Positions 7,502 to 10,932 of a stretch of DNA of 10,932 nucleotides are shown in pieces (positions within the stretch are counted from its first letter, which is position 1; every line of letters begins with the position of its first letter). Source of the DNA: Beroe ovata (lineage: Eukaryota; Ctenophora; Nuda; Beroida; Beroidae); NCBI GenBank assembly GCA_946803715.1, contig CAMPET010000603.1:1-10932 (forward strand), read 5' to 3'. The position numbers were made by a program, and so were the translations under genes. Under the pieces are notes generated by a model. That model had not been told where the DNA came from. It searched no databases and saw only the letters and a list, made by a program, of their open reading frames with translations.

Positions 7502-8687
7502 CTAGGAAATGACCCCCATATATCACATCACTACTCATCAATCACGCTGCCTTTAGATGAGTCGATCCCTCTTGTGTCTTGTTTCATTCCTATAGATGAT
7601 ACTCATTATATAAACCACAAAATCGCATGAAATCCTGCTTTTGAGCAAGTAAAACTATGACATCATTACAAAACTATCTGATTATGCGTATCCAATATCC
7701 ATGACAAAACTATTCAATATCCATCTCTACAACTATACTCAACAAGGAAACAAATTCAAACACAAGTGGCAACATTCCTTCTCATACCCTTGCAATATGC
7801 AAATCGAGTTATATTGATCGTAACTCGATTATCCGCGATATTTTTGAGAGAAAAGGGTAGTCCTAGACCTCTATTATGGATTTGGGCAAACCAATCGAAA
7901 ACCAATCACAACTCTACCTTGGAAATCAGTCATGATAGATACAAAATTTAATCTCTACAATGCCAAGGATCTTTAATCAAAGCGTTTATTAACTACTCAA
8001 AATTTCGGATATTGTTAATGTTGTATTACCCAGCAACCGTACGGTGTACACACGCGAGATCCTGCAACAAATTAGAACAACGGCGTCTGTTTCATACTAC
8101 ACCAGACTGAATGCGAAATGACATGACCTACCTGCTCGTATACTTTTTGTGATGTGAATCCTGATTTCTGACTAAACGCAATTCTCAACGCTCAAGGCAG
8201 TTTGACATGTCGTCACAGAGAAATATGAGGAAACCTAAAGCAGTTGTCACATGCTAAACTCAGTTGACATACATGTAAAACCTACAAAAAAGTTTTGTGA
8301 GCCTCAAAATTCGAATAGTAAGCATACTCTGAATCGAAACCTAATAAATAGCCAACTTGAAGCCTTCCTTGGTTCCTCGTTTGTAGTATACAATCTGCAG
8401 TCTACGTGATTATGATTTGAGTCTATGAATTATTATAGGGGAGCTGTAGTCAGGAAAATCACATGTCATCTTAAGTAGCTTATTAAGTAGCTAATTAAGA
8501 TGATCGCTATCAGTCTCTGCGTTTGCTAAGGACGGTGATTCACAAAGACGGTCTCGGCTCAAAGGAGGATATCATCATAGGTATATATCATGCTGGAGAA
8601 ATGGTCGACTATCATTAATGAGGGATTCCCCGGCATGATTTTGCATAAATACTCTACCCCAAACCTAATTTGCATAACGCATGAGCA
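7502..8687. other. No gene found
   Basis: AT-rich sequence without an exon, RNA gene or large repeat that I can support on either strand. It directly precedes the stalk exon of the minus gene, so it is probably part of that gene's next intron. It holds one short inverted repeat at 8467-8502. Confidence 0.5.
8467..8502. repeat. Small inverted repeat
   Basis: CATCTTAA at 8467-8474 is complementary to TTAAGATG at 8495-8502. The interior contains a direct repeat TTAAGTAGCT (8471-8480 and 8483-8492), so the arms can extend imperfectly. Function unknown. Confidence 0.6.
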
Positions 8688-8830
8688 TGTGGGTGTATGT
8701 GTGTGTCTGTGTATGTCTGTGTGTCTGTGTGTGTGTCTGTGTGTATGTGTGTCTGTGTGTATGTGTGTCTGTGTGTATGTGTGTATGTGTGTGTGTGTAT
8801 CTGTGTGTGGGTGTGTGTGTGTGTGTGTCT
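8688..8830. repeat. Interrupted (TG)n microsatellite
   Basis: About 140 bp of TG dinucleotides broken at near-regular spacing by TGTC and TGTA units, giving a higher-order period. Long open frames on both strands here are artefacts of the repeat. Confidence 0.97.
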
Positions 8831-9928
8831 CTTGGTTTGTACCCATGTTCAGCAACTTCAAGGTGTATTCATGATATTTTATTATTTTGGTTGGAATCGA
8901 ATCTTGGGAAGTAGTGTGGTATGTAATTCCTTTACCTACTATACCTACTTATGCCATCCCATGGTCAATATTGCTGTGTAGTTGTACATAACTTGCTTGA
9001 CTGAGTTCCCTTTAGGAGGGGGAGAAAGAGGAAGACTCTCATTTCCTCTCATATTATTGTTCTCATGATTATAGCGAACGCATCCGGTTCCTGAACTTTA
9101 TATGTTTGGAGATTGAGATTTAGGGGAAGGGATGATTGATAATATGGTGCGTGAGCGTTGTGAAATTTGCTGCGGAAATGTAAGTCAGAGTAGCATTTAT
9201 ATGGGCTTAGAATCTCTCGCAGGAGCCGGCCAATAAATGAAGATCTCCGAAAAGTGTAGAAGTCAGGTCTAGAAGATCCAAAATATTGGATAAGACCAGG
9301 CGGTAAATGAAAATTACTTCTCAACAAAAGTCTGTCACGAAACAACAAAACAAACATTGGCAACGTACCGCGCAGCTTGGTGTATTCTCGTAAACTGACC
9401 AGTTACATATTATATTCGGAATCGCAGTAGCAAACAGCTGAAGCCAGATATTTGCTACTTTTCCCTAGCGCACGATGACCGTATCGGGCAGTGAGTGATG
9501 GGTGTGTTGTTTCGGGAAATTGACAGGCTTCTCCAGCACTGAGCAATATATATTACTCCAAAATACACCTACACTGAGCAATATATATTAGCGCTGAGCA
9601 ATATATATTACTCCAAAATAATATACCTGCATAGTGCAGCTGAAAGATTGGAATGATATTATTACGACTACGCGTTGTGCTTATATGTATGTGTGCGTCA
9701 CGTTTGTATGTATGCGTTTTCTGCTGTGGCAGCTTTCTCAACTGCGGCGCAAGCAGGGATATGAACTTCTCCAGAAGCGTTTAAAATGTGGACTAAAATG
9801 CTTTTAAACGGTCTCTCACACTCACAAGCGCTGTAAACGAGCTGGCAGCTATTAATTTTAGACCTGCGGTCTCTAGGTTGCTTCATGATGACATCATGTC
9901 TTAATCTGCCTCACATCACGCACATCAC

Positions 9929-9930
<2 letters not shown>
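8831..9930. other. No gene found; contains short AT-rich repeats
   Basis: No convincing exon. Minus-strand open frames at 9049-9363 and 9698-9886 lack recognisable domains. The stretch contains the AATATATATT triplet repeat (9539-9620) and a 9-bp inverted repeat, CGTTTAAAA at 9778-9786 with TTTTAAACG at 9802-9810. Confidence 0.5.
9539..9620. repeat. Three-copy 17-bp repeat CTGAGCAATATATATTA
   Basis: Identical copies at 9539-9555, 9574-9590 and 9594-9610. The first and third are both followed by CTCCAAAATA. Each copy contains the palindrome AATATATATT. Spacing is unequal (35 and 20 bp), so this is not a simple tandem array. Confidence 0.9.

Positions 9931-9959
<29 letters not shown>
9931..9959. 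repeat. (GT)n microsatellite
   Basis: An uninterrupted GT run of 29 bases, preceded by two CACATCACG-type copies and followed shortly by a TGGCCAC direct repeat. Confidence 0.97.
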
Positions 9960-9963
<4 letters not shown>

Positions 9964-10724
9964 TGTGGCCACTGGCCACGTGTATTGCAGGTATGGGCGT
10001 GTTTGTTCATTGTTTTTGGGAAAAGCATTCATAAAGTTGCAACTTTGTTTCATGAAAATTTTAATCACAAAAACAAGTTATGTGCAACAGTCAGTAGATA
10101 AGCATATCAAGTCAAATCAAAGGATTTGGAAAGGAAATCCAGGAAATTTGATCGAGAACAACTGATACGGCATTGATCCTATCATTTCATAAACGGTTCC
10201 TGCTATCTCATAACTGTTCTGTGGCCTATACCGTGTATTCAACATTATCCAATTTGAAATTGCTGCCTGTAAAATTCCCTTCGGATCAGACTTAAGATCT
10301 AGCGCTAAATATATTTCAACAAATTGGTTTCTACCTGTAAAATTGTATTATATTCTTCAAATTAGATATACCTATCTATTTGAAATCTAAAGACAAACAA
10401 AATAAACAGCAGTAGTACGTATATATATCTGGCAAGAAGATAGCAATATACTATCATCGTGGAGTACGAAGCTGCAAAATATATTTGATCTGAATCATGA
10501 GTCATAACTAAAGATCGAGATATCACGTGTGTGTGTGTCACGTATGTTGGGTTACAGCGAAAGGGATAATAATATCTGACTTCCTGTTCAGACGTATGAT
10601 GTGGAGAAAAGAAGTAGATATTATCTTGATGACATATTATAAAGGAGCAATGAGCAAGCACTGACGCACTGCAGATGAATGAATCAGCTACTAAAGTACT
10701 AAGGAACTGTCGAACAGTGTCCAT

Positions 10725-10751
10725 ATATAATGAACAAAATGTTCATTATAT
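10725..10751. repeat. Perfect 12-bp inverted repeat
   Basis: ATATAATGAACA (10725-10736) and TGTTCATTATAT (10740-10751) are exact reverse complements around a 3-base AAA loop. It could form a hairpin or be the remnant end of a small transposable element. Confidence 0.9.
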
Positions 10752-10810
10752 GATCATTGATGGAAGATCAGTGCCCTGCTCAGCTCTCAGAGATACTATC
10801 AATGACTCTG

Positions 10811-10865
10811 TATGTGATCATTGATCAGTAAATCTCAGTATGTGATCGGTGATCATGTAAAATCT
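10811..10865. repeat. Imperfect 28-bp tandem duplication rich in TGATCA
   Basis: Two copies starting TATGTGATC (10811 and 10839) carry paired GATCA palindromes. The first contains TGATCATTGATCA. A related TGATCATTGAT lies at 10751-10761. Confidence 0.75.
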
Positions 10866-10886
10866 GTGTTCGATGTCACATGGAGC

Positions 10887-10932
10887 ACAAACACACACAT
10901 ACACACAAACACACACGGACACACACACACAC
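10887..10932. repeat. (AC)n microsatellite running off the window
   Basis: An interrupted AC repeat (ACACAT, ACAAAC and ACGG interruptions) that continues to the last base, so its true length is unknown. Confidence 0.95.

Larger units (their letters stand above)
9960..10886. other. No gene found
   Basis: AT-rich sequence. The 120-residue minus-strand open frame at 10362-10724 has no recognisable domain and a composition expected of AT-rich noncoding DNA. A strong inverted repeat and a TGATCA-rich duplication lie near the end. Confidence 0.5.

Noticed and set aside
8559-8981. Long open frames of Cys/Val or His/Thr across the TG tract
   Set aside because: They are microsatellite translation artefacts on both strands.
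9049-9363. 104-residue minus-strand open frame
   Set aside because: No recognisable domain, no flanking exon with a fitting phase, and composition not distinct from the surrounding noncoding DNA.
10362-10724. 120-residue minus-strand open frame with a hydrophobic end
   Set aside because: AT-rich sequence easily yields Ile/Phe/Tyr/Leu runs. No domain or splice context supports it.
1-10932. tRNA, rRNA or CRISPR features
   Set aside because: No tRNA box pair, no rRNA-like sequence and no regularly spaced short repeats with unique spacers were seen.

Overview
The window is animal-type nuclear DNA. Its coding signal is broken into short exons joined at GT/AG sites with phases that agree, the introns are mostly 80-200 bp, and (TG)n/(AC)n microsatellites and a tandem satellite are present. 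Exon architecture (membrane anchor, trefoil, GH31) and extracellular modules flanked by phase-1 introns point to a metazoan, most likely an invertebrate with fairly compact genes. I cannot name the species.

Positions 1-4411 (+) hold nearly all of one gene. About 15 exons can be joined in one open frame into roughly 780-807 residues: an N-terminal transmembrane anchor, a degenerate P-type trefoil domain, and a glycoside hydrolase family 31 (GH31) fold of the sucrase-isomaltase / maltase-glucoamylase / acid alpha-glucosidase type. The fold landmarks are easy to follow, but both catalytic aspartates and the main substrate-binding residues have been replaced. The open frame, matching splice phases and six N-glycosylation sequons argue for a functional membrane-bound pseudoenzyme and against a decayed pseudogene. 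The C-terminal end of the GH31 region is short or not found.

Positions 4412-4735 separate this gene from a convergent gene on the minus strand (4736-7501, continuing beyond). Its last three exons, all joined at phase 1, encode a Thr/Pro-rich extracellular stalk, one transmembrane segment with a basic stop-transfer sequence, and an Asn/Ser-rich cytoplasmic tail with several tyrosines. The ectodomain was not found. Its 2.2-kb intron (5250-7420) is almost filled by a roughly 540-bp tandem repeat in two sequence types.

Positions 7502-10932 contain no coding exon I can support. They hold three CA/TG microsatellites, several small inverted repeats and a short AT-rich tandem repeat, and are probably intron of the minus-strand gene or intergenic DNA.

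The main novelty is the inactive membrane-anchored GH31 protein. It has the same plan as the GH13-derived transporter heavy chains rBAT and 4F2hc: a type II membrane protein with a dead glycosidase ectodomain. That comparison is inference. Whether the two convergent membrane-protein genes work together cannot be told from sequence.
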